Below, piece after piece: positions 1 to 8,606 of a stretch of DNA of 64,000 nt. This stretch comes from Deinococcus alpinitundrae. GTDB taxonomy: Bacteria; Deinococcota; Deinococci; Deinococcales; Deinococcaceae. Position numbers and translations under genes: made by a program. The stretch spans positions 1 to 64,000 of the forward strand of contig NZ_WXZL01000002.1 of NCBI RefSeq assembly GCF_009982895.1, given 5' to 3'. The notes below the pieces were generated by a model, which was given only the letters and a program-made list of their open reading frames with translations, did not search any database and was not told the DNA's origin. Numbering within the stretch: the stretch's first letter is position 1; the number at the start of each line of letters is the position of its first letter.

Positions 1-213
1 TGAGATGGAACCCAGACGACCTCAAGGTGCTCTTCAGCCTGCTGATTACACCTTTTTCAGCGCTGGGAGCGGCTTGAACTGAAGTTGTCGGGTACTGAGG
101 TGTCGGGGAATCTCAACTGGGTCCAGACACTGCTGCCGCGTCTACTGTCCCACAGCGTGATGCCGCACTTGATTCACGGCGTCCAGGCCAGGACCGGGAA
201 AGGCACGAAGTAG
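1..213 (+). pseudogene. 3' end of an unrecognised gene, apparently frameshifted
   Basis: Two plus-strand frames together read like one coding sequence. The frame starting at base 3 gives RWNPDDLKVLFSLLITPF. The frame starting at base 1 then gives QRWERLELKLSGTEVSGN and continues to a TAG at 211-213. The switch falls at a run of five T at 53-57, and removing one T would join the two parts into a single open frame. No start codon is in the window, so the gene enters from the left. I do not recognise the family. It may be a real pseudogene or a homopolymer sequencing error. From 214 to 306 I see nothing further. Confidence 0.35.
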
Positions 214-306
214 GTGAGACAGAACATGCTATGAACTCAACCCGCCGGATCCACCCTCTGGGGACAGGGGGCATTCACGGAGTGGGGCAGGGGAGAGGTC
301 TTAAAA

Positions 307-1377
307 TCAGAAGCTGGATGACATTTCCTCATGGACCGGAGCGGGCGCGGTAGTAGAGCGCAGGACCAGTTGTGGCTGAAAGATCAGGTGGTGGACCCGT
401 TGGTGAAGCGGCCCGTCTGGCGCGTGCTCGATCAGGCGCTTAAGTTCTTCCATGCTGCGGCGGCCCAGCAGCGCGAAGTTCTGGTTGATGGTAGTCAGCG
501 GCGGCGTGTAGTAGGCCGATTCAGGGGTGTCGTCAAAGCCGATGACCGACACCTGCTGCGGCACCTTCAGGCCCGCTTGTGCCAGGGCGGCCAGCACCCC
601 CAGCGCCATCTGGTCGTTGCCCGCGAAAACCGCCGTGAACGCCAATCCGTCCGCCAGCGCCTGCTGGGTTGCTGCGAAGCCACTTCCGGCGCTCCAGTCG
701 CCCTCGTAGACCGGCAGGGCGCTCAGGCCCTCGCTGCGGGTGACGTGGGCAAACCCCTCGCGCCGGAGCTGGGCGTCGCTCCAGCCGCGTGGCCCGGTGA
801 TCTGCAAGATGCGGCGGTGGCCAAGTGACACCAGATGCCGGATGGCCATCGCCGCGCCCTCGAACTGGTCGATGCTGACTGTCGGACCATCCACGTCGGC
901 GGCGGCATCAATCAGAACGAACGGCAGGTTGTGGCGCAGGCCCTTGACGATGTCGTGGGCATCGTAGTTGGTCAGCAGCACCAGTCCGTCCACCCCGAAC
1001 TGGCCCAGCCGCAGCGCCGCTGTCAGCACGTCCTGTTCGCGCACCTCTTCGAGATCGGCCTGCTGCAAGGTGGTCAGCATGATCTCGTAGCCGAAACTGT
1101 GGGCGCTTTCCTGCACGTTCTGAAGAATCTGCGAGGGGCCGTACTGGTTCATGCCGTGGGCGATCACACCGATCAGCTGCGAGCGCCGGGTGACCAGGCT
1201 CTTGGCCAGGATGCTGGGGCGGTAGTTGAGCGCCTCGATGGCCTGCTGCACCCGCAGACGGGTCGGCGCGGCCACGTTGGCCTGGTTGTTGATGACCCGC
1301 GAGACGGTCTGGTACGACACTCCGGAGAGCCGGGCCACATCGTGGATGGTGACGCTTTGCGCGCTGCTCTTTGACAT
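307..1377 (-). CDS. LacI-family transcriptional regulator, probably of the arabinose/arabinan genes
   Basis: This 356-residue protein has a LacI-type helix-turn-helix at its N-terminus (TIHDVARLSGVSYQTVSRVI, about residues 10-29), a hinge region near residues 50-60 and a periplasmic-binding-protein-like effector domain to the end. It follows the three transporter genes on the same strand after about 185 bp and starts at an ATG preceded by AAGGCG. Nearby promoters for the importer, the arabinofuranosidase and araBDA all carry TGTGA-type palindromes with a central CG, the operator style of this family. I therefore infer that it represses these genes and that arabinose or an arabino-oligosaccharide is the inducer. 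The family call is firm; the target and ligand are inferred. Confidence 0.88.
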   Translation of the reverse strand: MSKSSAQSVTIHDVARLSGVSYQTVSRVINNQANVAAPTRLRVQQAIEALNYRPSILAKSLVTRRSQLIGVIAHGMNQYGPSQILQNVQESAHSFGYEIMLTTLQQADLEEVREQDVLTAALRLGQFGVDGLVLLTNYDAHDIVKGLRHNLPFVLIDAAADVDGPTVSIDQFEGAAMAIRHLVSLGHRRILQITGPRGWSDAQLRREGFAHVTRSEGLSALPVYEGDWSAGSGFAATQQALADGLAFTAVFAGNDQMALGVLAALAQAGLKVPQQVSVIGFDDTPESAYYTPPLTTINQNFALLGRRSMEELKRLIEHAPDGPLHQRVHHLIFQPQLVLRSTTAPAPVHEEMSSSF

Positions 1378-1563
1378 ACGGACGCCTTAAAATCAGCCCG
1401 CCCCCTTCTGAACGCAGCCAGAACAAGGGCGGCGCGAGAACGGTTGGTTGATCCTGCCGACCCACTCGGCCAACCGGGTTGACGGCCCGGAGCTTAGCTC
1501 ATTCGCCCACAACCCGGCTTACAGTTTGCTTAAGGCCTGAAACGAGCTGGCCCGGTTCCCGGC

Positions 1564-2442
1564 TTACTTCAGACCCGCTGTTGCCATCACGCCCTCGGTG
1601 ACACGGCGCTGGAAGATCAGGTAGGCAACCACCGTAGGCACGGCAGCGGTCACGGCGGTGGCCATCGTCTTGGCATACGCCACACCGTAGGCCGATTGGA
1701 TCTGGGTAATGCCCACCGGAATGGTCAGCTTGGCGGTATCGTTCATCACGATAAACGGCCACAGGAAGTTGTTCCAGGCGGCAATGAAGGTCACGATGCC
1801 CAGCGAGACGGTGATGCCCCAGTTGAGCGGCAAAAAGATCCCGAACAGCACCCGCCACTCGGAGGCCCCGTCAATCCGGGCCGCGTCTCCGAGTTCGTGA
1901 GGCACCTGATCAAAAAACTGTTTGTAGATCACCACGGCAATCGGCGCGGCGAGCTGCGGCACGACCAGACCGGTGTAGCTGTTGACCAGGCCCAGCTTGT
2001 TGATGAAGATAAACAACGGAATGAGACTGGCTTGAAAGGGAATCATGAATCCGGCTAGCACCAGCCAGTACAGCCACGTGCGGCCACGAAAATTGATCTG
2101 CGACAGGGCATAGGCACACAGAATCGAGAGCAGCAGGACCAGGAAGGTGATCAGCACCGCTGTCAGAACGCTGTTGATATACCAGCGCACGATGGGACTG
2201 TTCTGAAAGATGTAGCTGTAGCTGCTGAAATCAAACTTCTGCGGCCAGAGGGTCGGCGGCGCGGCGACGGTCTCGTCATCGGGCTTGACTGAGGTCACGA
2301 CGGCCCAGTACATCGGAAAGACCCAGGCCGCGGCCAGCACCAGCGTCAGGGCCGTGATCACACCGCCCCACAGCCGAGAAAGCCTGACACTCAGCGGCGC
2401 GGGCGGTTTGGTGGTTGTGGATTTGTTGATCGTCGCCGTCAT
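1564..2442 (-). CDS. sugar ABC transporter permease, MalG/AraQ type
   Basis: This 292-residue inner-membrane protein is one half of the membrane channel of a CUT1-type sugar importer. It has about six hydrophobic segments, the first near residues 30-50. The permease EAA loop that contacts the ATPase is visible as PHELGDAARIDGASEWRVLF, near residues 200-220. The start ATG lies one base after the stop codon of the upstream permease, so the two are surely co-transcribed. Substrate is inferred from context to be arabinose or arabino-oligosaccharides. No ATPase gene is adjacent. Confidence 0.9.
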   Translation of the reverse strand: MTATINKSTTTKPPAPLSVRLSRLWGGVITALTLVLAAAWVFPMYWAVVTSVKPDDETVAAPPTLWPQKFDFSSYSYIFQNSPIVRWYINSVLTAVLITFLVLLLSILCAYALSQINFRGRTWLYWLVLAGFMIPFQASLIPLFIFINKLGLVNSYTGLVVPQLAAPIAVVIYKQFFDQVPHELGDAARIDGASEWRVLFGIFLPLNWGITVSLGIVTFIAAWNNFLWPFIVMNDTAKLTIPVGITQIQSAYGVAYAKTMATAVTAAVPTVVAYLIFQRRVTEGVMATAGLK

Positions 2443-2443
2443 A

Positions 2444-3349
2444 TCAGCGCCCTCCCCGGTTGAGCAGTTTGGCTTGCAGGGCCGAGACCACCAGAATAAT
2501 CACCATCAGCACCACGCCGATGGCCGAGGAATAGCCGCCGTGCTGTTGCTGGAAGCCCTCGCGGTAGGCGTAGAGCAGCAAAACAAGCGTCTTATCGAAG
2601 GGGCCGCCAGTGGTGAGGAGATAAATCTGGTCGAAAATCTTGAACTGGGCGATCAGTTGCAGCAGCAAGATCAGGCTCGTGACCGGCCACAGGCTCGGCC
2701 AGGTGATCGAGCGAAAGAGTCGGAAGCCGGACGCGCCGTCAAGGGCCGCCGCCTCGTAGAGTTCCGGCGGAATATTCTGGAGGCCAGCGATAAACAGCAG
2801 CACATTGAAACCCACCGTCCACCAGATGGTCACGAACGCCACGGCGGGCATGGCCCACACCGGGTCCTGAAACCAGGTGACGGTGCTGCCCGTCAGGTAA
2901 TTGACCAGACCGAAGTTGGAATCCAGCACCCAGTTCCAGACGCTGGTGACCACGCTGACCGGCAACACGTTCGGCAGGAAGAAAGCCGCCATCGCCAGGT
3001 TGCGCAGGCGCTTGAGGCGCATCACCAGAAGGGCCAGCCCAAGCCCCACCAGGGTGTTGGGGACGACGGTCAGCAAAATAAAATAAAGGGTGTTGAGCAG
3101 CGCCGTCCAGAAGGTGGGTTCGGTAAAGAGTTTGGTGTAGTTGGTCAGGCCCACCCAGACGCCGTTGCCCGCCAGATCAGCATCGGTGAAGCTCAGCTGA
3201 ATGACGCGGAGCGTGGGGTAAATCAAAAACAGCAGGTAAAACAAGATGAAGGGTGCCGCCATCAGCATGGCGGTCAGCCAGCGTTTTCTGAGTTGCGTCC
3301 GCTTTTCTGGGCTGAGGACGCCGGTTTTGGATGGTGCCGTGTTGAGCAT
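2444..3349 (-). CDS. sugar ABC transporter permease, MalF/AraP type
   Basis: About 301 residues with six predicted membrane spans, starting with a hydrophobic stretch near residues 25-45. The EAA loop reads PPELYEAAALDGASGFRLFR. I place the start at the ATG at 3349 because GGGAGG lies eight bases upstream; an in-frame ATG further out (3391) has no such site. It is the second gene of an importer operon, between the binding protein (upstream) and the MalG-type partner (downstream, one-base gap). It should pair with that partner in the membrane. Confidence 0.9.
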   Translation of the reverse strand: MLNTAPSKTGVLSPEKRTQLRKRWLTAMLMAAPFILFYLLFLIYPTLRVIQLSFTDADLAGNGVWVGLTNYTKLFTEPTFWTALLNTLYFILLTVVPNTLVGLGLALLVMRLKRLRNLAMAAFFLPNVLPVSVVTSVWNWVLDSNFGLVNYLTGSTVTWFQDPVWAMPAVAFVTIWWTVGFNVLLFIAGLQNIPPELYEAAALDGASGFRLFRSITWPSLWPVTSLILLLQLIAQFKIFDQIYLLTTGGPFDKTLVLLLYAYREGFQQQHGGYSSAIGVVLMVIILVVSALQAKLLNRGGR

Positions 3350-3400
3350 GTTGTCCACCTCCCGCAATGAATAGCGCCTGGCGCTCAGCATTCAATGCAA

Positions 3401-3435
3401 AGGGGAAAGGTCACTGAATCACGCGCCTTTCCCCT
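3401..3435 (-). terminator. hairpin between binding-protein gene and first permease gene
   Basis: A perfect 10-bp inverted repeat, AGGGGAAAGG at 3401-3410 and CCTTTCCCCT at 3426-3435, with a 15-base loop. It lies in the gap between the binding-protein stop and the permease start. There is no T-run, so it is more likely a partial terminator or a 3' stabiliser that keeps binding-protein mRNA more abundant than permease mRNA. A similar hairpin is at the same place in the importer operon at 36.9-40.8 kb. Confidence 0.5.
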
Positions 3436-3452
3436 GTCCCCTCCTTGCAGCC

Positions 3453-4760
3453 TTACTTGTTGAAGTTGATCAGCGCTGCCTTGAACTTGCTGATGCCCTG
3501 CTCAGCGGTGAGCTGACCCAGCAGTACCGGGGTGAAGTTGTTGCCCACGGCGTCGTAAACCGGCCCGCCCACGCCGAAGATCGGCACGTTGGGTTCGAGC
3601 GTGGCGTCCTTGGCCGATTTGACGCTGTACTGCACGTTCGGCTGCAGGGCCTTGAAGGCCGCGCTGTTCTGGGTCGGCAGGTATGAGGGAATGTGCCCGC
3701 CGCCCGCCCAGCCGAGGCCGCCCTGCTTGTTGACGTAACCGATAAAGGTCATCACCGCCTTGAGCTTTTCAGGACTGATGGGCGTTTTGGTGTTGTTGGG
3801 AATTGCCAGTTCGTGCGAATCGGCCCAGGTCTCATTGTTGCTGCCGTAGAGCGCCGGGAAACTCATGATGCCGTAGTCGAACTTGAGGCTGCCCTTGGCC
3901 TTGGCGTCCACCATCGTCGGCACTTCCCAGTTGCCGTTGAACATCATGGCGGTGCGCCCGGCGGTAAAGAGGGCCACACCCGCCGGATAAGCCGTGTTCT
4001 TGGTGAGCAGCCCGGCCTTGGTCCAGTCGGCCATGGTCTGCAGGGCCGCCTTGCCCTTGGTATCGAGGTCGCCGAGGTAGAGCTTGCCGCCTTTGAACAT
4101 GGTGCCGCCCTGCTGCAGGAACAGGGAGTACCACAGCCGCCAGGGGGTGGCCGAGTCTTGGTTGGTGCTCAGCGCCATCGGCGTCACGCCGGTCTTGTCC
4201 TTGATGGTCTGCAGCGCCTTGGTCATGTCGGCGATGTTCTTCATGGCCGGCATCATGCCGTCCGCGCCCAGCAGGCCTGCTTTCTTCAGCAGGTCCTTGT
4301 TGTAATAGACGACGAAGGTGTGGGTGTCGAGCGGGACGGCGTAGATGCCGGTTTTGCCCGCGGCCTTGGCGTCGGTTTCCAGCGTCTTGACAAGGTTGGG
4401 TTGGAAATCGCTGATCTTGAGGCCTGCCATCGCCAGTTCAGCGGGCGTGATGGCACGCAGATCGTTTTTCTTGAGCCCCGACGGGACGGCCGAGAGGTGG
4501 TAGGTCATCACGTCGGGCGTCTGGCCCGAGACGACGGACGTGTGGACCTTGGTGTAAAAGGGGTTGCCCCAGGTCTGGGTGGTGCGGTTGACCACGATGT
4601 CTTTTTGCGATTTGTTGAAATCATCCACGATCTGCTTCATGCGGATGCCGTCGCCGCCGCCGAAGAAGTCCCAGAAGGTGACCGTGGTCTGGGCCTGAGC
4701 CGCTGCCGAGAGCGCCAGGGTAAGGGGAAGGCCGAGGGCGAGCATTCTGGGTAAACGCAT
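3453..4760 (-). CDS. extracellular sugar-binding protein of an ABC importer
   Basis: About 435 residues. A Sec signal peptide is clear (basic MRLPRM, then a hydrophobic stretch ending in AAAQAQ), after which the mature protein begins TTVTFWDFFGGGDGIRMKQI, typical of family-1 sugar-binding proteins of the UgpB/MalE class. It would capture sugar outside the membrane and deliver it to the two permeases encoded downstream. The start at 4760 is chosen because GGAGG lies just upstream and the signal peptide begins there; a longer frame to 4808 would bury the signal. A strong promoter with an operator lies about 120 bp upstream. Arabinose or arabino-oligosaccharide binding is inferred from the neighbours. 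Confidence 0.92.
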   Translation of the reverse strand: MRLPRMLALGLPLTLALSAAAQAQTTVTFWDFFGGGDGIRMKQIVDDFNKSQKDIVVNRTTQTWGNPFYTKVHTSVVSGQTPDVMTYHLSAVPSGLKKNDLRAITPAELAMAGLKISDFQPNLVKTLETDAKAAGKTGIYAVPLDTHTFVVYYNKDLLKKAGLLGADGMMPAMKNIADMTKALQTIKDKTGVTPMALSTNQDSATPWRLWYSLFLQQGGTMFKGGKLYLGDLDTKGKAALQTMADWTKAGLLTKNTAYPAGVALFTAGRTAMMFNGNWEVPTMVDAKAKGSLKFDYGIMSFPALYGSNNETWADSHELAIPNNTKTPISPEKLKAVMTFIGYVNKQGGLGWAGGGHIPSYLPTQNSAAFKALQPNVQYSVKSAKDATLEPNVPIFGVGGPVYDAVGNNFTPVLLGQLTAEQGISKFKAALINFNK

Positions 4761-4820
4761 AGTTCCTCCATGAAACGCGGCTGAGCGGCAAAGGGGGGCC
4801 GGGAGCACAACACTGGTCGT

Positions 4821-4836
4821 TCACCGAGATCGGTGA
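4821..4836. other. short inverted repeat in the binding-protein leader
   Basis: TCACCGAGATCGGTGA has 7-base arms around a 2-base centre. It lies in the transcribed leader of the binding-protein gene, between the predicted promoter and the start codon. It could be a second protein site or a small RNA hairpin. Its function is unknown. Confidence 0.25.
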
Positions 4837-4874
4837 TCGGAAACAACAGCGCCAGCTTTCGGCAAATTCGCTTG

Positions 4875-4916
4875 TGTGAACGGTCACATCTTAAGACAAT
4901 CCCAAGACAGTGTCAA
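4875..4916 (-). promoter_or_regulatory. promoter plus LacI-type operator of the importer operon
   Basis: Read on the minus strand there is TTGACA (4911-4916), a 17-base spacer and TAAGAT (4888-4893). Directly downstream and touching the -10 is TGTGACCGTTCACA (4875-4888), a palindrome with one mismatch. This layout is the same as at the araB promoter, so binding of a repressor would block initiation. Confidence 0.75.
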
Positions 4917-4929
4917 GCGGGCGCGGGCT

Positions 4930-6471
4930 TCAGGCGGGGTCGTGGTGCGAGATCAGGGCCGTGAACGACAGTGGAGGCAGCACCAAGCTGGCCACTTTAC
5001 CGTCGAGTTTCGGTAACTCGATCTCGTGGGCCGTTACCGCGTCGGGCGCGCTGAAGCTGTTGCCCGCCATGGGATCGCTGCCGCTCATCTGCCAGCCCTG
5101 GGTAAAGCCCTGCGGCCCCACGTCTTCCCAGTTCAGGGTGACGGTCAGCGGCTCGGTCTGCGAACGGTTGACCAGAAAGGTGGCTCCCTTGCCGCTGAGC
5201 GCATCGAAACTGGCCGAAATATCGAGCAGCGGCACCGGGCCGTGGCGCTTGGTGTCATGCAGGGGCGACTTGACCAGCACGTCCAGTGCGACGCCGCTGG
5301 CGTGTTGGCTGAACAGGGCCAGCGGATAGAAGATCGTTTGCTTGAACATGGCGTCGGGCCGGGTCATGATCGGCGCGATCACGTTGACGATCTGCGCGAT
5401 GCAAGCGATTTTGATCAGGTCAGCCTTGCGCAAAAAAGTGCTCAGCCAGGTCGCCACGACCAAGGCGTCTTCGAGGTTGTATTCCTCTTCAAGAATGTGC
5501 GGCGCTTCGGCCCACTCGCCGTCGCCGCCCTTGGCGCGGTACCAGACGTTCCACTCGTCCCAGCACAGGAAAACGTTGTTCTTGGAGCGAGTCTTGGCTT
5601 TGGCGAGGCGAATGGCCGCGCCGAGAATATCGGCATGTTCCTCGAAGTGCACACTGCTGGCCAGATACGAATCGGTATCGATCGGCAACCCCTCAATGTT
5701 AGAAACGGTGGGGTACGGATTGGCCGCGTAGTGGTGCATCGAAAAATAATCGATGTGCTCAAAGCTGTGCTCCAGCACGGTGCGGTCCCAGTCGGGAAAC
5801 GACACCATCGAGGTGGACGACGAACCGCAGGCGATGGTCTTGATACTGGGGTCCATCCAGCGCATCAACTTGGCCGCCTGCACGGCCTTGTCGGCGTACG
5901 TCGCAGCGTCCATCTGACCGATCTGCCAGGGACCGTCCATCTCGTTGCCCAGGCACCAGTACTTCACGCCGTAGGGGTCTGGATGCCCGTTCTTGGCACG
6001 CAGATCGCTGAAATGGGTACCGGTCGGCAAATTCATGTACTCCACCAGATCGGCAGCCTCCTGAATGGTGCCGGTGCCGAGATTGACCGCCCACATCGGC
6101 AGGGTACCGAGCTCCTCGGCAAACGCCATGAACTCGTGCAGGCCGAACTGGTTGGTTTCAATCGAGCGCCAGGCCAGGGCGCGGCGGCGCGGCCTCTCAG
6201 AGCGCGGCCCGATACCGTCTTGCCAGCGGTAGCCCGAAACGAAGTTGCCGCCGGGGTAGCGCATGATGCGGTAGTTGATCTCTTTGAGGGCCTTCATCAC
6301 ATCCGGGCGAAAACCGCGCTCGTCGGCCAACGGCGAGGCCGGATCATAGATGCCCTCGTAGATACAGCGGCCCATATGCTCGGCAAAGCCCCCGAACAGC
6401 AGCGGGGAGATCTCGGAAATGACGCGCTGAGTGTGAATCGAAACCGTCGCGGCGGCAGTCGGATGGGTCAC
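4930..6471 (-). CDS. abfA: alpha-L-arabinofuranosidase, GH51
   Basis: This 513-residue enzyme removes terminal alpha-L-arabinofuranosyl residues from arabino-oligosaccharides. Family GH51 features are plain: RYPGGNFVSGYRWQDGIGP near residue 71, the acid/base glutamate in GNEMDGPW (Glu177) and the nucleophile in FLCWDEWNVWY (Glu306). There is no signal peptide, so it acts in the cytoplasm on imported oligomers. Length fits the family. It lies upstream of the importer operon on the same strand but has its own promoter. The neighbouring araBDA genes take the released arabinose into the pentose phosphate pathway. Confidence 0.95.
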   Translation of the reverse strand: MTHPTAAATVSIHTQRVISEISPLLFGGFAEHMGRCIYEGIYDPASPLADERGFRPDVMKALKEINYRIMRYPGGNFVSGYRWQDGIGPRSERPRRRALAWRSIETNQFGLHEFMAFAEELGTLPMWAVNLGTGTIQEAADLVEYMNLPTGTHFSDLRAKNGHPDPYGVKYWCLGNEMDGPWQIGQMDAATYADKAVQAAKLMRWMDPSIKTIACGSSSTSMVSFPDWDRTVLEHSFEHIDYFSMHHYAANPYPTVSNIEGLPIDTDSYLASSVHFEEHADILGAAIRLAKAKTRSKNNVFLCWDEWNVWYRAKGGDGEWAEAPHILEEEYNLEDALVVATWLSTFLRKADLIKIACIAQIVNVIAPIMTRPDAMFKQTIFYPLALFSQHASGVALDVLVKSPLHDTKRHGPVPLLDISASFDALSGKGATFLVNRSQTEPLTVTLNWEDVGPQGFTQGWQMSGSDPMAGNSFSAPDAVTAHEIELPKLDGKVASLVLPPLSFTALISHHDPA

Positions 6472-6742
6472 GGCTCTCCTTGTGGTCAGATCGTGAACGG
6501 GCGGCAGGGGCGGCAGACGAGCGCGGTCAAAGCAAACGGCGTCCCTCGGCCTGGGGCAACGGCAGTTTGTGGCTCATCCGGTGGCCGGTGAGCAGGCAAT
6601 GTCTGACTCCCACAGCATACATTGTGATCGTTCACAGTCAAGTCCCCATCCACACTCCAGCCGTCGTCCGTAACCCGAACAGACAAGCGTCGCTCTAACC
6701 TAACGAATGCCACCAGGCGGCCCACCTCGCCTGCCCCGAGCG
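6472..6742. other. intergenic region between the divergent arabinofuranosidase and araB promoters
   Basis: Apart from the promoter and operator sites annotated separately, I see no gene in this stretch. The bases next to the arabinofuranosidase start form its untranslated leader, about 130 bases from the predicted promoter. Confidence 0.5.
6615..6642 (-). promoter_or_regulatory. promoter plus operator of the GH51 gene
   Basis: On the minus strand TTGACT (6637-6642), a 16-base spacer and TATGCT (6615-6620) form a promoter. The palindrome TGTGAACGATCACA (6624-6637) occupies the spacer itself, so a bound repressor would exclude RNA polymerase. It is the second of three matching operators in this locus. 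Confidence 0.7.
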
Positions 6743-6787
6743 TTGACAGTCCAAGTCGCCTGCGCTTAAACTGTGAACGTTCACAGT
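6743..6787 (+). promoter_or_regulatory. promoter plus perfect operator palindrome of the araBDA operon
   Basis: TTGACA at 6743-6748 is followed by an 18-base spacer and TAAACT (6767-6772). The perfect 18-bp palindrome ACTGTGAACGTTCACAGT (6770-6787) overlaps the -10 and the expected start of transcription. It is the best of the three copies and probably the strongest binding site of the local LacI-type regulator. Confidence 0.78.
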
Positions 6788-6876
6788 CATTTTATTCGCT
6801 TCCAAATCCGCTTCGTCCGGCTGCTGGCATCCCCCGGACCGACGCCCTGCTCCCGGATGCTGCGGAGACTTCCCCT

Positions 6877-6915
6877 ATGACTTCACACACTGAGTTCTGC
6901 CGGACGGTCCTGTGA
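6877..6915 (+). CDS. putative 12-residue leader peptide coupled to araB
   Basis: An ATG at 6877 has GGAG nine bases upstream and encodes MTSHTEFCRTVL. Its stop codon TGA (6913-6915) overlaps the GTG start of araB (6912-6914). araB itself has no visible ribosome-binding site, so its translation may depend on ribosomes finishing this leader. This is inferred from layout only; the peptide sequence has no recognised function. Confidence 0.45.
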   Translation: MTSHTEFCRTVL

Positions 6916-8606
6916 GCCACACCAGTCCGGACCACGACACCTACAGCGTCGGCGTGGATTTCGGCACTGAGTCCGGGCGGGCCGTCATCATCCGCAACCG
7001 CGACGGCGCATCGGTGAGCGAAGCGGTGACACCCTACCGGCACGGCGTTATGGACGCCCAACTCCCCGGCGGCACCCAACTCGGCAAGGAGTGGGCCTTG
7101 CAGCATCCACAGGATTATCTGGACGTGTTGCAGCAGGCGGTTCCCGAGGCACTGAGGGTGTCCGGAGTGGCAGCGGAGGCGGTGGTCGGCATCGGCATTG
7201 ATTTCACCGCCTGCACCATGCTGCCCACCCGCAAAGACGGCACGCCGCTGTGCTTCTTGCCGGAGTATGAGTCGCGCCCACACGCCTGGGTCAAGCTCTG
7301 GAAGCACCACGCCGCGCAACCGCAGGCCGACCGCATCAACGCGCTGGCCTCGGCGCGCGGCGAACCCTGGCAGCTGCGCTACGGCGGCAAGATCAGCAGC
7401 GAGTGGTTTTTTGCAAAGTCGCTCCAGATTCTGGAGGAAGACCCGGCCCTCTACGCCGAATCCGAGCGCCTGATCGAGGCCGCCGACTGGGTCATCTGGC
7501 AGCTGACCGGCCAGGAGAACCGCAGCGCTTGCCTGGCGGGTTACAAGGCCCAGTACCAGGACGGCCACTTTCCGACCCCCGACTTTTTTGGAGCGCTCAA
7601 CCCCGATTTTGCCGACGTGGTGCGGACTCGCATCCAGCATCCGCTCTCCCAGCTGGGCGACAAAGCGGGCGGTCTGACCCAGCAGGCGGCGGCCTGGACG
7701 GGCCTCAAGGTGGGAACCCCTGTCGCCGTCGCCAACATCGACGCGCACGTGACCCTGCCCGCAGCGGGTGTGATAGAGCCGGGCCGATTGGTGGCGATTA
7801 TGGGCACGTCCACCTGCCACGTCCTGATTCACGACGAGCTGCGCGAGGTGCCGGGCATGTGCGGGGTCGTGCCGGGCGGCGTGGTGCCAGGCCTCTACGG
7901 CTACGAGGCGGGCCAGAGTGGCGTGGGCGACCTCTTCGCCTGGTTCGTCAAGCACGCTGTGCCGCCCGAGTACCACCAGCAGGCCAGAGAAGAGGGGATC
8001 AGCCTGCATGAATTGCTGGAGCGCGAGGCGGCCACGCAGACTCCCGGCGAACACGGTTTGGTGGCCCTGGACTGGCTCAACGGCAACCGCAGCGTGCTGG
8101 TCGACACCAATCTCAGTGGCCTGCTGGTGGGCCTGACCCTGCAAACCCGCGCCCCCGACATCTACCGCTCCCTGATCGAGGCCACCGCCTACGGCACCCG
8201 CCTGATCATGGAGACGTTCGAGGCGAGCGGCGTGCCGATTGTTGAGCTGGTCATCGCCGGGGGCCTCAAGCGCAACCAGATGCTGATGCAGATCTACGCC
8301 GACGTGACCGGCAGGCCGCTGAGCATTCTGGATGCCGAGCAAGGGCCAGCGCTCGGCAGCGCCATGTACGCCGCCGTCGCCGCTGGCGTGTACCCCGACA
8401 TCTTCGCGGCGGCCTCGGCCATGAGTCAGGTCAAGCTGAATGTCTACACGCCCAATCCGGCAGCGCAGGCGGTCTACGACGAGCTATATGGGGAGTACCG
8501 AGAGCTGCATGATTACTTTGGGCGGGGCGCGAACCGGGTGATGGCCCGCTTGAAGGCCCGCCAGCAGCGCCTTCAAGGGCAGAAGGTGGAGACGGCGAAT
8601 GTCTGA
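6912..8606 (+). CDS. araB: ribulokinase
   Basis: This 564-residue FGGY-family kinase phosphorylates L-ribulose to L-ribulose 5-phosphate with ATP, in the cytoplasm. The N-terminal nucleotide-binding signature YSVGVDFGTESGRAVI (about residues 11-26) and the C-terminal IVELVIAGGLKRNQMLMQIY region are typical of ribulokinases, and length matches AraB. The start is a GTG that overlaps the stop of a putative 12-residue leader, with no ribosome-binding site of its own. The 3' end overlaps araD by 8 bases, so they form an operon. An operator palindrome at the promoter suggests repression in the absence of arabinose. Confidence 0.95.
   Translation: MSHTSPDHDTYSVGVDFGTESGRAVIIRNRDGASVSEAVTPYRHGVMDAQLPGGTQLGKEWALQHPQDYLDVLQQAVPEALRVSGVAAEAVVGIGIDFTACTMLPTRKDGTPLCFLPEYESRPHAWVKLWKHHAAQPQADRINALASARGEPWQLRYGGKISSEWFFAKSLQILEEDPALYAESERLIEAADWVIWQLTGQENRSACLAGYKAQYQDGHFPTPDFFGALNPDFADVVRTRIQHPLSQLGDKAGGLTQQAAAWTGLKVGTPVAVANIDAHVTLPAAGVIEPGRLVAIMGTSTCHVLIHDELREVPGMCGVVPGGVVPGLYGYEAGQSGVGDLFAWFVKHAVPPEYHQQAREEGISLHELLEREAATQTPGEHGLVALDWLNGNRSVLVDTNLSGLLVGLTLQTRAPDIYRSLIEATAYGTRLIMETFEASGVPIVELVIAGGLKRNQMLMQIYADVTGRPLSILDAEQGPALGSAMYAAVAAGVYPDIFAAASAMSQVKLNVYTPNPAAQAVYDELYGEYRELHDYFGRGANRVMARLKARQQRLQGQKVETANV

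Noticed and set aside
301..1396. Direct repeat TTAAAATCAG at both ends of the first LacI-type gene
   Set aside because: Ten bases only, with no inverted ends or transposase, so it is probably chance.
6792..8342. A 516-codon open frame opposite araB
   Set aside because: It is the antisense shadow of a well-conserved ribulokinase in GC-rich DNA, with no family features of its own. Many similar long frames occur opposite other genes.
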